NCBI RefSeq assembly: GCF_009905535.1
Contig: NZ_JAAALA010000015.1
Coordinates: 38,562-102,561, forward strand
Reading direction: 5' to 3'
DNA length: 64,000 nt
From: Caulobacter sp. SLTY
Lineage (GTDB): Bacteria > Pseudomonadota > Alphaproteobacteria > Caulobacterales > Caulobacteraceae
Shown piece by piece: positions 26,569 through 35,832 of this stretch. A program made the translations under genes and the position numbers. The stretch's first letter is position 1. Each line of letters opens with the position of its first letter. Under the pieces are notes generated by a model. The model was not told the origin of the DNA. It did no database searches and worked only from the letters and a program-made list of their open reading frames with translations.

Positions 26569-27801
26569 ATGGCCCGGCACGACGTGATCATCGTAGGCGG
26601 CGGTATCGGCGGCTCGGCCCTGGCGGCGGTGCTGGCTGGGCGGGGCGTCGACGTCCTGCTGCTGGAACAGAGCGAGGTCTATGAAGACCGGGTGCGCGGC
26701 GAGTGGATCGCACCGTGGGGCGTCAGCGAAACCAAGCGGGTCGGCCTATACGACGTGCTGATGGCCGCCGGCGGCCACCACCTGACCCGCCACATCACCT
26801 ATGACGAAAGCCGCACCCCGGCGGAGGCGGAGGCCCGCACCCTACCCCTCTCCATCTTCGCCCCGGACGTGCCCGGCCCCCTCTGCATCGGCAACCCGCA
26901 CCACTGCCAGACCCTGTTCGACGAGGCCGTCCGCCGGGGCGCCCAAGGCCGGCGCGGCGCCCAGGTCACCGCCGTCCAGGCCGGCGCCTCGCCCCGCGTC
27001 AGCTGGATGGAGGGCGATGTCGAGCACAGTGCCGACTGCCGCCTGATCGTCGGCGCCGATGGCCGCACCAGCGCCGTGCGCGAGGCGGCGGGCATCAAGC
27101 TTCACCAGGACAAGCCCCACCACTGGTTCGCCGGCCTTCTCCTTGAGGGCGCCCACGACTGGCCGGACGACCTGCAGGCCATCGGCACTGAGGGCGACTT
27201 CAACTTCCTGGCCTTCCCACAGGGCGGCGGCCGGGTGCGCGTCTACGGCGGCTATCCGCTGGAGCAGAAGCGCCGCTTCGCCGGCCCCGATGGCGCGAAA
27301 GCCTTCCTCGAAGCCTTCCGGATGGACAGCGCCCCGCTCAACGCCGCCCTGGCCGACGCCACCCCGGCTGGCCCCCTGCTCTCCTACTTCAACCACGACA
27401 GCTGGACCGACCAGCCGTTTGGCGAAGGCGTGGTCCTGGTCGGCGACGCCGCCGGCTGGAACGACCCGATCGTCGGGCTGGGCCTCTCCATCACCTACCG
27501 CGACGTCCGGATCGTCAGCGACATCCTGCAGGGGGATGACTGGTCGCCCGCCGCCTTCGCCCCCTATGCCGAGGAGCGGGCCGAGCGGATGCGCCGCCTG
27601 CGTTTCGCTGCCTCGATCACCTCGGCCCTCGACTGCGAGTTCGGCGACGAGGCCAAGGCCCGCCGCCGCGACCACTTCGAACGCACCGGCGCCGACCCCA
27701 GCCTGGGCGCCCACGGCTTCGCGGTCATGGGCGGGCCGGAGATGGCCCCCCCGGAAATCTTCACCGAGGAGCACCGCGCCAAGGTGCTGGGAGCCCACTG
27801 A
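26569..27801 (+). CDS. FAD-dependent monooxygenase (PHBH-like)
   Basis: A 410-residue flavoprotein: dinucleotide-binding VIIVGGGIGGSALAAVLAGR, the LIVGADGRTSAVREAAGI (DG motif) and EGVVLVGDAAGWNDPIVGLG (GD motif) are all intact. Such enzymes hydroxylate or epoxidise small organic substrates using NAD(P)H and oxygen. GGAGGAAC precedes the ATG. The stop overlaps the ATG of an NTF2-like gene, suggesting a two-gene unit. The substrate is unknown. Confidence 0.9.
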   Translation: MARHDVIIVGGGIGGSALAAVLAGRGVDVLLLEQSEVYEDRVRGEWIAPWGVSETKRVGLYDVLMAAGGHHLTRHITYDESRTPAEAEARTLPLSIFAPDVPGPLCIGNPHHCQTLFDEAVRRGAQGRRGAQVTAVQAGASPRVSWMEGDVEHSADCRLIVGADGRTSAVREAAGIKLHQDKPHHWFAGLLLEGAHDWPDDLQAIGTEGDFNFLAFPQGGGRVRVYGGYPLEQKRRFAGPDGAKAFLEAFRMDSAPLNAALADATPAGPLLSYFNHDSWTDQPFGEGVVLVGDAAGWNDPIVGLGLSITYRDVRIVSDILQGDDWSPAAFAPYAEERAERMRRLRFAASITSALDCEFGDEAKARRRDHFERTGADPSLGAHGFAVMGGPEMAPPEIFTEEHRAKVLGAH

Positions 27802-28148
27802 TGGACATCGAGGACTTCAACCGGCGTTGGCTGGCGGCGTGGACCGCCAAGGACGTTCCCGCCCTGCTCAGCTTCTATGCCGAGGACTGCCTCTACAAGG
27901 ACAACAACACTGCCGCCGGCATTGTCGGCCACGCGGCGTTGAAGCCCTACCTCGAAGGCCTGTTCGCCGCCGTCCCGCCGATGACCTACACGCCCGAAAC
28001 CGTCTGGGCCATCGAAGGCGGTTTCTGCGGCCGCTGGTACTGCGACATCGACCGCGGCGGAAAGATGCGCGGCTTCGACCTGGTCATCCTGAAGGACGAC
28101 AAGATCGTCGAGAACGAGGTGTACGTGCATCCCTTGGGGACCGGTTGA
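27801..28148 (+). CDS. NTF2/SnoaL-like protein coupled to monooxygenase
   Basis: A 115-residue cone-fold protein: FNRRWLAAWTAKDVPALLSF, YAEDCLYKDNNTAAGIVG, LKPYLEGLFAAVPPMTY, GRWYCDIDRGGKMRGFDLVI and the final EVYVHPLGTG are typical. ATG overlaps the monooxygenase stop by one base (TGATG), so it is probably co-expressed and may act on the monooxygenase product. The last 13 bases lie in the left arm of the palindromic element at 28136-28296, which therefore supplies the C-terminal residues. Confidence 0.85.
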   Translation: MDIEDFNRRWLAAWTAKDVPALLSFYAEDCLYKDNNTAAGIVGHAALKPYLEGLFAAVPPMTYTPETVWAIEGGFCGRWYCDIDRGGKMRGFDLVILKDDKIVENEVYVHPLGTG

Positions 28149-28296
28149 CCGCGCAGCGGTCTACCTGTCCCCGGTCTGCGCGGACCGCGAAGCAAAAACC
28201 GCTCCAGCCGACATAGCGAACCGGCTGGACCGAGCCCGGCCCAGCCGCTGGCGCTGACCGGGGACAGGTAGCCCGCTTCGCGCGCAACCAGTCCCC
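28136..28296. repeat. 161-bp interrupted palindromic element
   Basis: Outer arms 28136-28176 and 28256-28296 are inverted copies matching at 36 of 41 bases (ending CTACCTGTCCCCGGTC / GACCGGGGACAGGTAG without mismatch); pairing extends weakly to 28181 and 28251. The centre holds a further inverted repeat, CCAGCCG ... CGGCTGG. It fills the gap between convergent genes, taking the last codons of the NTF2-like gene and ending at the ACAD stop codon. It looks like a MITE or REP-type element that also works as a bidirectional hairpin. Confidence 0.75.
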
Positions 28297-29444
28297 TACC
28301 CGCCCCGCTTCATCGTCTCTCGCGCGATGACCAGCTGCTGCACCTGGCTGGTGCCTTCGTAGATGCGGAAGATGCGGACGTCGCGGTACAGGCGCTCGAT
28401 GCCGTAGTCTGCGACGTAGCCGGCGCCGCCGAAGATCTGCACCGCCCGGTCGGCGACCCGGCCGACCATCTCCGAGGCGTAGTATTTGGCCGCGGCGGCC
28501 TCCAGCACGATGTTGGCCCCGCCGTCGCGCTTGCGGGCGCTTTCCAGCACCAGGGCGCGGGCGGCCATGCATTCGGTCTTGCTGTCGGCGAGCATCGCCT
28601 GGACCATCTGGAAGTTGCTCAGCGCCTGGCCGAACTGCTTTCGCTCGCCGGCATAGGCCACGCAGTCGGCGATCAGCCGCTCGGCTACGCCCACGCAAAG
28701 GGCGCCGATGTGCAGCCGGCCCTTGTCGAGCACCTGCATGGCCACCTTGAAGCCCTCGCCCTCATTACCCAGGCGGTTCTCGACCGGGACGCGGACGTTG
28801 TCGAAGGTGATGTCGTGGATCTGGGCGCCGTGCTGGCCCATCTTCTTCTCAGGCGGACCGACGGTGATGCCGGGCAGGTCCGAGGGCACCAGGAAGGCGC
28901 TGACCCCGCCGCCGCCCTTCACGTCCGGGTTGCTGCGGGCCATGACGGTGAACAGGCCGGCCTTGGCGGCATTGGTAATGTAGCGCTTGGAGCCGTTCAG
29001 CACATAGGCGTCGCCATCGAGGATGGCGCGGGTCTGCACGGCGGCCGAGTCGGAGCCGGCCTCCGGTTCAGTCAGGGCGAAGCTGGTCACCAGCGTGCCG
29101 GCGGCGATGCCGGGCAGGTACTTGGCCTTCTGCTCGTCGTTGCCGAACATCACCAGACCCTGGCTGCCGATGCCGACGTTGGTGCCGAATTCCGAGCGGA
29201 AGGCGGGGCTGGTGCGGCCCATCTCGAAGATCACCAGACACTCGTCCTCCATGGAGAGGTCGAGGCCGCCGTATTCCTCGGGGATCGACAGGCCAAAAAG
29301 GCCCAGCTCCCGCATCTCGGCGATGACCGGCTCCGGCACGGCGTTGGCCTCGGCCACCTGGGCCTCCAGCGGGCGCAGCCGCTCGCTGACGAAGCGGCGG
29401 ACGGTGTCGACGAGCTGATCGCGGGTTTCGGCGTCGAGCGCCAT
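28296..29444 (-). CDS. Acyl-CoA dehydrogenase
   Basis: A 382-residue flavoprotein oxidising acyl-CoA to trans-2-enoyl-CoA, passing electrons to ETF. Domains: N-terminal helices (RDQLVDTVRRFVSERLRPLE), middle barrel with SFALTEPEAGSD and YVLNGSKRYITNA, C-terminal helices with AERKQFGQ-like GERKQFGQALSNFQMVQAML and the catalytic Glu in IFRIYEGTSQVQQLVIAR. Its stop codon coincides with the end of the palindromic element. Chain-length preference is unknown. Confidence 0.95.
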   Translation of the reverse strand: MALDAETRDQLVDTVRRFVSERLRPLEAQVAEANAVPEPVIAEMRELGLFGLSIPEEYGGLDLSMEDECLVIFEMGRTSPAFRSEFGTNVGIGSQGLVMFGNDEQKAKYLPGIAAGTLVTSFALTEPEAGSDSAAVQTRAILDGDAYVLNGSKRYITNAAKAGLFTVMARSNPDVKGGGGVSAFLVPSDLPGITVGPPEKKMGQHGAQIHDITFDNVRVPVENRLGNEGEGFKVAMQVLDKGRLHIGALCVGVAERLIADCVAYAGERKQFGQALSNFQMVQAMLADSKTECMAARALVLESARKRDGGANIVLEAAAAKYYASEMVGRVADRAVQIFGGAGYVADYGIERLYRDVRIFRIYEGTSQVQQLVIARETMKRGG

Positions 29445-29528
29445 GGCGGCCTCCAGAGATTTCGTTGCCCAAGCTTGGTTGGATGTCCGTTACGGCGCCG
29501 TGGCGCGTCGGGAAAGAGTGACCAAGGG

Positions 29529-30131
29529 TTATGTGACCGCCCAGGCGCGCAGCCACTGGCGTTGGACCCCGTCATAGCCGCCGCCTGTGCCGCTTTCGAT
29601 GACCAGGTCCGACCAGGAGCCGGCGCCTCGCAGGTGACGCTCCAGGCCCTCGGCCGAGGGGAAGTTGTAGTAGCGGCCCAGGCTGTCGCGGCCGGGGCCG
29701 TCGCCGGCCTTGAAGCTGGCGCAGAACAGCCCGCCGGGCCGCAACGCCCGCCAGACGCGGGCGAGGATGTCCGGCAGAGCCTCGGCCGGGGCGTGGAGCA
29801 GGCTGGCATTGGCCCAGACGCCGTCGAAGGTCTGCACCTCGTCCAGCTCGGCGAACCGCATGACCCGAACGGGGACGCCCAGCCGTGCCTGCGCCTGAGC
29901 CGCCATGACCTCAGAGCCGTCGGTCGGGGTGACCTTGAGGCCGGCCTTGAGCATCGCCTCGGCGTCCCGCCCGCCTCCGCAGCCCAGCTCCAGCACCACC
30001 GCGCCGGGCGCGAGACGGGCGACGAAGCGGTCGACGGCCGGATCGGCGGTCTGCTCGCGGGCCACATAGACCTCGGCCTCCCGGTCGTAGAAGGCCAAGG
30101 TGGCGGGGTCGTCAGTCGGGTCTTGCGCCAT
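29529..30131 (-). CDS. Class I SAM-dependent methyltransferase
   Basis: A 200-residue methyltransferase: N-terminal FYDREAEVYVAREQTADPAV, motif I VVLELGCGGGRDAEAMLKAG, acidic loop VTPTDGSEVMAAQAQARLG, FDGVWANASLLHAPAEALPD and motif III ALRPGGLFCASFKAGDG. The frame continues upstream, but the ATG at 30131 gives the family start and lies 18 bases from the divergent SnoaL-like gene. Substrate unknown. An 84-base gap with the palindrome CCAAGCTTGG (29469-29478) separates it from the acyl-CoA dehydrogenase downstream. Confidence 0.88.
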   Translation of the reverse strand: MAQDPTDDPATLAFYDREAEVYVAREQTADPAVDRFVARLAPGAVVLELGCGGGRDAEAMLKAGLKVTPTDGSEVMAAQAQARLGVPVRVMRFAELDEVQTFDGVWANASLLHAPAEALPDILARVWRALRPGGLFCASFKAGDGPGRDSLGRYYNFPSAEGLERHLRGAGSWSDLVIESGTGGGYDGVQRQWLRAWAVT

Positions 30132-30149
30132 GGGGTGACAATCTCGGCT

Positions 30150-30767
30150 ATGGTCGAGGGGTATCGCAAGGAGGCCGCCCTGTTCCAGTCCGACAAGCTC
30201 GAGGTCGCCGAGGTCGTTCAGATCGAGCGCGCTGCTCGTGACCAGGGCCAGTGGGGCCGGATGGCGGCCTGCTACCACCCGGATTCGGTGGTCAGCATCA
30301 GCTGGATCGAGACCAGCGGGCGGGACTTCGTCGCCGCCTCCGAAAAGGCCTTCGCCGCCGGCATCCGCCATCTGCACCAGATGGCCCCGACCCTGGTCAC
30401 TCTGAACGGCGACCGGGCCCTGGCGGAGAGCGGGGCGGCGATCCTCCTGGGCGGCCGGATCGGCGGGGTGGAGGTGATGGTCACCAGCCATGCGCGGATG
30501 CATGCGCGGGTCGAACGGCGCGACGGCGTCTGGCGCATCGCCCGGCTGGGGGCGGTGTATTTCGAGGACGCCATGGCGGCGAGGGTTCCGGGCGAAACGC
30601 CGGTGCTGGATGCGGCGCGGCTGGCGGGCTATCGGCCCAGTTTACGGTTCCTATCCTATCTGCTGGAAGAGAGCGGCAAGACGCCGAGTGCGGACCTGGC
30701 CGGAATCGATCGGCCCGAGACCGTGGAGGCCTTTCTCGCCGCCGAAGAGGCCTGGCTGGCCGGCTAG
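30150..30767 (+). CDS. SnoaL-like domain protein
   Basis: A 205-residue protein. Residues ~15-150 form a SnoaL-like domain (EVVQIERAARDQGQWGRMAA, CYHPDSVVSISWIETSGRDF, HQMAPTLVTLNGDRALAESG, HARMHARVERRDGVWRIARL); the remaining 55 residues (GYRPSLRFLSYLLEESGKTP) are an extension often seen in related proteins. ATG at 30150 was chosen, although the frame is open far upstream opposite other genes. It is divergent from the methyltransferase and convergent with the GNAT gene (4-base overlap of stops). Confidence 0.82.
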   Translation: MVEGYRKEAALFQSDKLEVAEVVQIERAARDQGQWGRMAACYHPDSVVSISWIETSGRDFVAASEKAFAAGIRHLHQMAPTLVTLNGDRALAESGAAILLGGRIGGVEVMVTSHARMHARVERRDGVWRIARLGAVYFEDAMAARVPGETPVLDAARLAGYRPSLRFLSYLLEESGKTPSADLAGIDRPETVEAFLAAEEAWLAG

Positions 30768-31186
30768 CGGCGCCATTCGTAGCAGACGTCGGGGATCTTC
30801 TCCTCGTTGCCTTCGCCGTCGGTGAATTCCACGGCGGTGAAGCCCTTGCTCTCGTAGAAGGCGCGGGCGCGGGTGTTGCCTTGGAAGGTCCAGAGCTGGA
30901 TGCCGTCCTCGCCCTCCATCGCCTTAGTCAACAGGCGGGAGCCGTGTCCGGCCCCCTGGTGGTCCGGGTGGACGAACAGGTGGTTGAGCCAGCCCTCGGT
31001 CGTGGAGGCGTAGGCGATCACCGCGCCATCGGCCTCGATGACCCGCACCGTCTGTTCGGGCAGCATTGTGTCGCGGAAGAAGGCGATGTCCTCCTCCGGG
31101 GTGTGGATGTGCGGGTGCCAGGCGCTGACCCGGTAGACGGCCGCGATGGCCGCCGCATCGTCCGGGGTGGCCAGGCGCAGGGTCAC
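30764..31186 (-). CDS. GNAT-family N-acetyltransferase
   Basis: A 140-residue acetyltransferase: [20 protein letters not shown] at the start, [20 protein letters not shown] (beta 4), the acetyl-CoA loop [14 protein letters not shown] and [20 protein letters not shown]. The GTG start overlaps the argC stop (GTGA at 31183-31186), so it is expected to be translated with argC, but a role in arginine synthesis is not implied by its sequence. Substrate unknown. Confidence 0.88.
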   Translation of the reverse strand: MTLRLATPDDAAAIAAVYRVSAWHPHIHTPEEDIAFFRDTMLPEQTVRVIEADGAVIAYASTTEGWLNHLFVHPDHQGAGHGSRLLTKAMEGEDGIQLWTFQGNTRARAFYESKGFTAVEFTDGEGNEEKIPDVCYEWRR

Positions 31187-32100
31187 AGCCCCGCCGTCTC
31201 CGGCAGGCCAAGCATCAGGTTCATGTTCTGAACCGCAGCTCCGGAGGCGCCCTTGCCGAGGTTGTCGAGGCGGGCGACCAGGCGCGCCTGCTCGTCGGAG
31301 CCGAACACGAACAGCTGCATGCGGTTGGTGTTGTTGAGCGCTTCCGGTTCCAGACCGGTTATCCCCGAGCCGCTCTCCACCGAGACGAAGGGCTCGCCGG
31401 CGTAGGCGGCGTTCAGGCAGGCGTAGAGGTCAGCCAGTTTCGGGCGGCCGTTCAGCCGGTCGAGGAATAGGGGAACCTCGACGATCATGCCCTGGGCGTA
31501 GCGGCCGACGCTGGGGGCGAAGAACGGGCGGACGGTGAGGCCTGTGTTCTTCTGCAGCTCGGGGACGTGCTTGTGCTGTTGGCCCAGGCCGTAGATGCGG
31601 AAGGCCTCGGCCCCCTCACCTTCAAACTCGGCGATCATCGCCTTGCCGCCGCCGCTGTAGCCGCTGACGGCGTTGACGCTGACCGGGTAGTCGACGGGCA
31701 GGATGCCGGCGTAGACCAGCGGCCGGATCAGGGCGATGGCGCCGGTGGGATAGCAGCCGGGGTTGCTGACTCGCGTCGAGGCGGCAATGGCGGCGCGCTG
31801 GCCGGGCAGTTCGGCGAAGCCGTAGGCCCAGCCGTCGGCTGTCCGGTGGGCGGTCGAGGCGTCGATGACCTTGACCGAATGGCTCTCGATCAGGCCGACA
31901 GCCTCCCGCGCGGCATCGTCCGGCAGGCAGAGGATGACCAGGTCCGAGCCGTTGAGCAGCTCGGCGCGGGCGGCGGCGTCCTTGCGGCGTTCCGGATCGA
32001 TCGAGACGAGCTGGATGTCGCGGCGGCCGTCCAGCCGCTCGCGGATCTGCAGGCCGGTGGTGCCGGCTTCGCCATCGATGAAGATCTTCGGAAGGGCCAT
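31183..32100 (-). CDS. argC: N-acetyl-gamma-glutamyl-phosphate reductase (short type)
   Basis: A 305-residue NADPH-dependent enzyme of arginine biosynthesis reducing N-acetylglutamyl phosphate to the semialdehyde. [19 protein letters not shown] is the nucleotide-binding start; the catalytic Cys is in [29 protein letters not shown] and the QHKHVPEL His are also present. This is the short class 2 type common in alphaproteobacteria. AGGAGA precedes the ATG; an rpsI terminator lies between this gene and the ribosomal genes, so it probably has its own promoter or readthrough. Confidence 0.95.
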   Translation of the reverse strand: MALPKIFIDGEAGTTGLQIRERLDGRRDIQLVSIDPERRKDAAARAELLNGSDLVILCLPDDAAREAVGLIESHSVKVIDASTAHRTADGWAYGFAELPGQRAAIAASTRVSNPGCYPTGAIALIRPLVYAGILPVDYPVSVNAVSGYSGGGKAMIAEFEGEGAEAFRIYGLGQQHKHVPELQKNTGLTVRPFFAPSVGRYAQGMIVEVPLFLDRLNGRPKLADLYACLNAAYAGEPFVSVESGSGITGLEPEALNNTNRMQLFVFGSDEQARLVARLDNLGKGASGAAVQNMNLMLGLPETAGL

Positions 32101-32120
32101 CACAGGTCTCCTAAGGGGAC

Positions 32121-32160
32121 AAAGAAAAAGGGCGCCTCGGTTGCCCGAAGCGCCCTTTCG
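32121..32160 (-). terminator. Intrinsic terminator of rplM-rpsI
   Basis: On the minus strand a stem AAAGGGCGC / GCGCCCTTT with an inner TCGG/CCGA stem is followed by TTTTTCTTT. It lies 25 bases after the rpsI stop. Confidence 0.88.
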
Positions 32161-32184
32161 CAAACGCGTATCTGCGTCCGCGCC

Positions 32185-32649
32185 TTAGCGCTTCGAGAAC
32201 TGGAAGCTACGGCGGGCCTTGGCCTTGCCGTACTTCTTACGCTCGACGACGCGGCTGTCGCGGGTCAGGAAGCCGTGCGGCTTCAGGAGGGTGCGCAGGC
32301 CCGGCTCGTAGTAGGTCAGGGCCTTGGAGATGCCGTGACGCACGGCGCCGGCCTGGCCCGACAGGCCCGAACCTTCGACGGTCACGATCACGTCGAACTG
32401 GCCGACGCGGTCGGTCACTTCGAAGGGCTGGGCGATCATCATCCGCAGCACGGGGCGAGCGAAGTAGATCTCCTGGTCGCGGCCGTTGATGGTGATCGTG
32501 CCCTTGCCGGGCTTCACCCAGACGCGGGCGATGGCGTTCTTGCGCTTGCCGGTCGCATAGGCGCGGCCGAACTTGTCGAGCTTGGGCTCCGCCGAGGCCG
32601 CGATAGGCGACGAGGACAGGGCTTGCAGGGCTTCGAGACCTTCGGCCAT
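32185..32649 (-). CDS. rpsI: 30S ribosomal protein S9
   Basis: A 154-residue protein of the small subunit head; its C-terminal tail reaches the P-site tRNA. Recognisable sequence: [40 protein letters not shown] and the final [17 protein letters not shown]. The N-terminal ~25 residues ([20 protein letters not shown]) are the extension seen in alphaproteobacterial S9. ATG overlaps the rplM stop by one base (TGATG). Confidence 0.98.
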   Translation of the reverse strand: MAEGLEALQALSSSPIAASAEPKLDKFGRAYATGKRKNAIARVWVKPGKGTITINGRDQEIYFARPVLRMMIAQPFEVTDRVGQFDVIVTVEGSGLSGQAGAVRHGISKALTYYEPGLRTLLKPHGFLTRDSRVVERKKYGKAKARRSFQFSKR

Positions 32650-33119
32650 CAGGCGCTCCGCACGTTCTTGGCGTTCAGATCAGCGAACGCGATGGTTTCG
32701 GGGTTCTGCGCTTCGTGCGGGTGTTCGCCGCCGTTGTAGATGCGCAGGTGGGTCATCTGGGCGCGGGCCAGGGGGCTTTCCTTGGGCAGCATGCGCTCGA
32801 CGGCCTTTTCCAGGACGCGCTCGGGGAAGCGGCCGTTCAGCTGCTTGCCGGCGGTGATCTGCTTGATGCCGCCCGGGTGGCCGGTGTGGCGGTAGTAGAT
32901 CTTCTGGTCCAGCTTGCGGCCGGTGAACTTCACCTTGTCCGCGTTGAGGACGACAACATAGTCGCCGCAATCGACGTGCGGGGTGTAGTCGGGACGGTGC
33001 TTGCCGCGAAGACGCATGGCGATGAACGAGGCGAGGCGGCCGACCACGGCGTTCTCGGCATCGATCACGATCCACTTCTTCTCGACCTCGGCGGGCTTCA
33101 GCGAAGCCGTGGTCTTCAT
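32649..33119 (-). CDS. rplM: 50S ribosomal protein L13
   Basis: A 156-residue early-assembly protein of the large subunit. Signatures: [53 protein letters not shown] and the [20 protein letters not shown] block. Two ATGs occur in tandem at 33122 and 33119; the second gives the usual MKTTASLKP start. It heads the rplM-rpsI operon; no clear promoter was assigned in the 120 bases upstream. Confidence 0.97.
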   Translation of the reverse strand: MKTTASLKPAEVEKKWIVIDAENAVVGRLASFIAMRLRGKHRPDYTPHVDCGDYVVVLNADKVKFTGRKLDQKIYYRHTGHPGGIKQITAGKQLNGRFPERVLEKAVERMLPKESPLARAQMTHLRIYNGGEHPHEAQNPETIAFADLNAKNVRSA

Positions 33120-33291
33120 CATGGGTTTCGATCCAATAGTATGCGGAGGCGACCGCCCCCGATGTGAGGGCGGGGCAATACGGGGTCGGCGGGGCAGTGT
33201 CAACAGCGGTGAAGAGGCCGAAATAGCCGTAAGCCATTGAAAATTCGCACTTTCATTAATACGGTAATATAATACCCGGACATTTTGGGTG

Positions 33292-33309
33292 CTGTAACAC
33301 CCCTGTCGC
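33292..33309 (+). promoter_or_regulatory. Pho-box-like direct repeat upstream of phoX
   Basis: CTGTAAC, four bases (ACCC), then CTGTCGC: two 7-base half-sites 11 bp apart, the PhoB arrangement (CTGTCAT, 4 bases, CTGTCAT); each half matches 5 of 7. It lies 47 bases before the start of a PhoX-type phosphatase gene, a known PhoB target class. Regulation by PhoB is inferred. Confidence 0.6.
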
Positions 33310-33356
33310 AGGTTCGCGTTAGGCGGACGGTCTCCCTAGACCCCCGGAGTTCGCCC

Positions 33357-34697
33357 GTGTCCCTGTCGCGTCGCTCGCTGCTTGCCGGCCTTTCGGCCAC
33401 CGCCGCTTTCAGCGGTCTGGCCCGCGCCGAAGCCGCCGAAAGCTATATCAACCAGGTCGCCGGCTACGGCCCCCTGAAGCGCGATGCGGCGGGCGCCCTG
33501 GACCTGCCCGAGGGCTTTTCCTATCGCATCCTGTCCCGGACGGGCGAGACGATGAGTGATGGCCTGCGGGTCCCCGGCAAGTTCGACGGCATGGGCGCCT
33601 TCGACCTGGGTGGCGGCCGCACGGCGCTGGTGCGCAACCACGAGCTCGATGACGAGGACGCAGCCATCAGCGCCTTTGCCGGCGGTGTGCCCGCCGGGCT
33701 GGACCTGTCGGGCGCCTATGCCCGCGGGGCGGATGGCGCTCCCCTGGCGGGCGGGACGACCACGCTGGTGCTGGGCGCCGATGGCAAGGTCGAGCAGCAG
33801 TACCTCAGCCTGGCCGGCACGGCGGTGAACTGCGCCGGCGGGATCACGCCCTGGGGCAGCTGGCTGAGCTGCGAGGAGACCACGGCGAAGAACCACGGCT
33901 ATGTCTTCGAGGTCCCGGCGGCGCACGGGCGCCTGGTGGAAGCGCGTCCCCTCCCCGCCCTGGGCCGGTTCAAGCATGAGGCGGCCTGTATCGATCCGCG
34001 CACCGGCATCGTCTACCTGACCGAGGACACCAAGGAGAGCCTGCTCTACCGCTGTCTGCCTGCCCAGCCGGGCGAACTGCACAAGGGCGGGCGGCTGCAG
34101 GCCCTGGCCGTGAACGGCATGGGCGACAGCCGCAACTGGAAGGGCCGCGCCTGGAGCGCCGGCGACTGGAAGGCGGCCCGCTGGATCGACCTGGACGGCG
34201 TAGACAACCCGCACGACGACATCGCCCAGCGCGGCCACGCGGCCGGGGCGACCTATTTCGCGCGCGGCGAGGGCATCTTCTGGGGCCAGGGTGAGCTCTA
34301 CTTCGCCTGCACTTCGGGGGGACCGGGCAAGCTGGGCCAGATCGTCCGATACGTCCCCGCCGATCGCGAGGGCCAGCCGGACGAGACTGGGGCGCGGGTG
34401 CAGTTGTTCGTCGAGCCGTCCGACCGGCGAGTGATGGACTACGGCGACAACCTGGCCATGGGGCCGGGCGGCCACCTGATCGTCTGCGAGGACAACTATT
34501 CGCCGGTCCAGCCCAACCACCTGAAGGGCGTTACGCCCGACGGGCGAATCTACACGATCGGCCGCAACGCTATGGCCGGCAATTCGGAGTTCGCCGGGGT
34601 CTGCTTCTCGCCGGACGGCCGGACGATGTTTGTCAATGTCCAGACGCCGGGCGTGACCTTCGCCATCACCGGACCGTGGGACCGCTTTACGACTTAA
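33357..34697 (+). CDS. phoX: PhoX-like phosphatase (DUF839), Tat-exported
   Basis: A 446-residue protein with a twin-arginine signal (SLSRRSLLAGLSATAAF). The DUF839/PhoX beta-propeller includes NCAGGITPWGSWLSCEE (the Cys and Glu of the metal site), GRFKHEAACIDPRTGIVYLT, YLTEDTKESLLYR and LIVCEDNYSPVQPNHLKG. Characterised PhoX enzymes are periplasmic alkaline phosphatases with an iron-calcium cluster, exported folded by Tat. GTG 33357 has GGAG seven bases upstream. A Pho-box-like repeat and an AT-rich stretch (33240-33290) precede it. The symbol reflects family membership; activity is inferred. Confidence 0.85.
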   Translation: MSLSRRSLLAGLSATAAFSGLARAEAAESYINQVAGYGPLKRDAAGALDLPEGFSYRILSRTGETMSDGLRVPGKFDGMGAFDLGGGRTALVRNHELDDEDAAISAFAGGVPAGLDLSGAYARGADGAPLAGGTTTLVLGADGKVEQQYLSLAGTAVNCAGGITPWGSWLSCEETTAKNHGYVFEVPAAHGRLVEARPLPALGRFKHEAACIDPRTGIVYLTEDTKESLLYRCLPAQPGELHKGGRLQALAVNGMGDSRNWKGRAWSAGDWKAARWIDLDGVDNPHDDIAQRGHAAGATYFARGEGIFWGQGELYFACTSGGPGKLGQIVRYVPADREGQPDETGARVQLFVEPSDRRVMDYGDNLAMGPGGHLIVCEDNYSPVQPNHLKGVTPDGRIYTIGRNAMAGNSEFAGVCFSPDGRTMFVNVQTPGVTFAITGPWDRFTT

Positions 34698-34715
34698 CCT
34701 GTTGCCACTTGCTGT

Positions 34716-35747
34716 CTAGGACCGCCTGACGCGCCAGGCGAACAGGGTGGCGGCGGCCAGCAGGAAGACGGCGCCGGCCTGATGGAGGAGGCCGAGCCAG
34801 AGGGGAACGACCAGCATCAGGGCGGCGATGCCGAGGAGGATCTGGAGCACGACCACGCCGGTGAGGATCCAGGCGGCCTGCTTGGCTTCCCTGGGCAGCA
34901 CTCGGTCACGGTAGGCAAAGGCCGCGAGGACCGCGGTAGCCAGGGCCAGGAGGTAGCCGCCGACGCGGTGGTGGAACTGCACCGAAGCCTGGTTATGGGC
35001 CAGGGTCTGCCAGAGGCCGTCGCCCGCATAGTCGCGGGGGAACACCTGGCCGGCCATCAGCGGCCAGTCGTTGTAGGCGAAGCCGGCGTCCGTACCGGCG
35101 ACCAGGGCGCCGAGCAGGCACTGGAAGAAGACCGCGCCGAGGAAGACCAGAGCCCAGGTCCGCCAGGGGGTGTCGCTGGGCTGGCGTGGCTTGCCGGCCC
35201 AGGCTTCGAGGGCGGTCCAGACCGTCATCACGAACAGCGCCAGGGCCATGCCCAGGTGGACGGTCAGGCGCTCGGGGGCGACGGAAACGCGCTCGGAGAG
35301 GCCGCTGGCCACCATCCACCAGCCGATGACGCCCTGCATGCCGCCGAGGACCAGCAGGCCGACGCAGCGCCATACCAGGCGCTTGGGGATCTGACGGCTG
35401 ACCAGGAAGACCACGAAGGGGACGGCGAAGACGAGGCCGATCAGCCGCCCCAGTAGCCGATGACCCCATTCCCACCAGAAGATGAACTTGAATTCGTCCA
35501 TGGTCATGCCGGCGTTGACCAGCTTGTACTGCGGAATCTCCCGGTATTTGGCGAAGGCCTCGGCCCAGGCAGCGTCACCCATCGGCGGCAGGGCGCCCAT
35601 GATCGGCTGCCATTCGGTGATCGAGAGGCCCGAGCCGGTCAGGCGGGTCGCGCCTCCGACGACCACCATGGCCAGGATGAGGACCGCCACAATCGCCAGC
35701 CAGATGGCGACCGGCGTCGAGCGATCGGAACGCAGGAACGAGGTCAT
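34716..35747 (-). CDS. ctaA: Heme A synthase
   Basis: A 343-residue, eight-helix inner-membrane protein that oxidises the heme O methyl group to make heme A for cytochrome c oxidase. The type 2 (Cox15-like) form: [20 protein letters not shown] after TM1, and heme-ligand His in [42 protein letters not shown] and [21 protein letters not shown] six bases before the ATG fixes the start at 35747. It is a single gene here. Confidence 0.95.
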   Translation of the reverse strand: MTSFLRSDRSTPVAIWLAIVAVLILAMVVVGGATRLTGSGLSITEWQPIMGALPPMGDAAWAEAFAKYREIPQYKLVNAGMTMDEFKFIFWWEWGHRLLGRLIGLVFAVPFVVFLVSRQIPKRLVWRCVGLLVLGGMQGVIGWWMVASGLSERVSVAPERLTVHLGMALALFVMTVWTALEAWAGKPRQPSDTPWRTWALVFLGAVFFQCLLGALVAGTDAGFAYNDWPLMAGQVFPRDYAGDGLWQTLAHNQASVQFHHRVGGYLLALATAVLAAFAYRDRVLPREAKQAAWILTGVVVLQILLGIAALMLVVPLWLGLLHQAGAVFLLAAATLFAWRVRRS

Positions 35748-35832
35748 GGCGCCTCCTACGCCCCTGCCCTTCGCGGGTCCAGCCGTTCGACGCCTTGATG
35801 ACGTCTGCACGCGGGCCATGCATGATCGCGCC

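Noticed and set aside
28710..30149. The long upstream part of the plus-strand frame leading into the SnoaL-like gene
   Set aside because: It overlaps the acyl-CoA dehydrogenase and methyltransferase on the other strand; family similarity begins only after ATG 30150.
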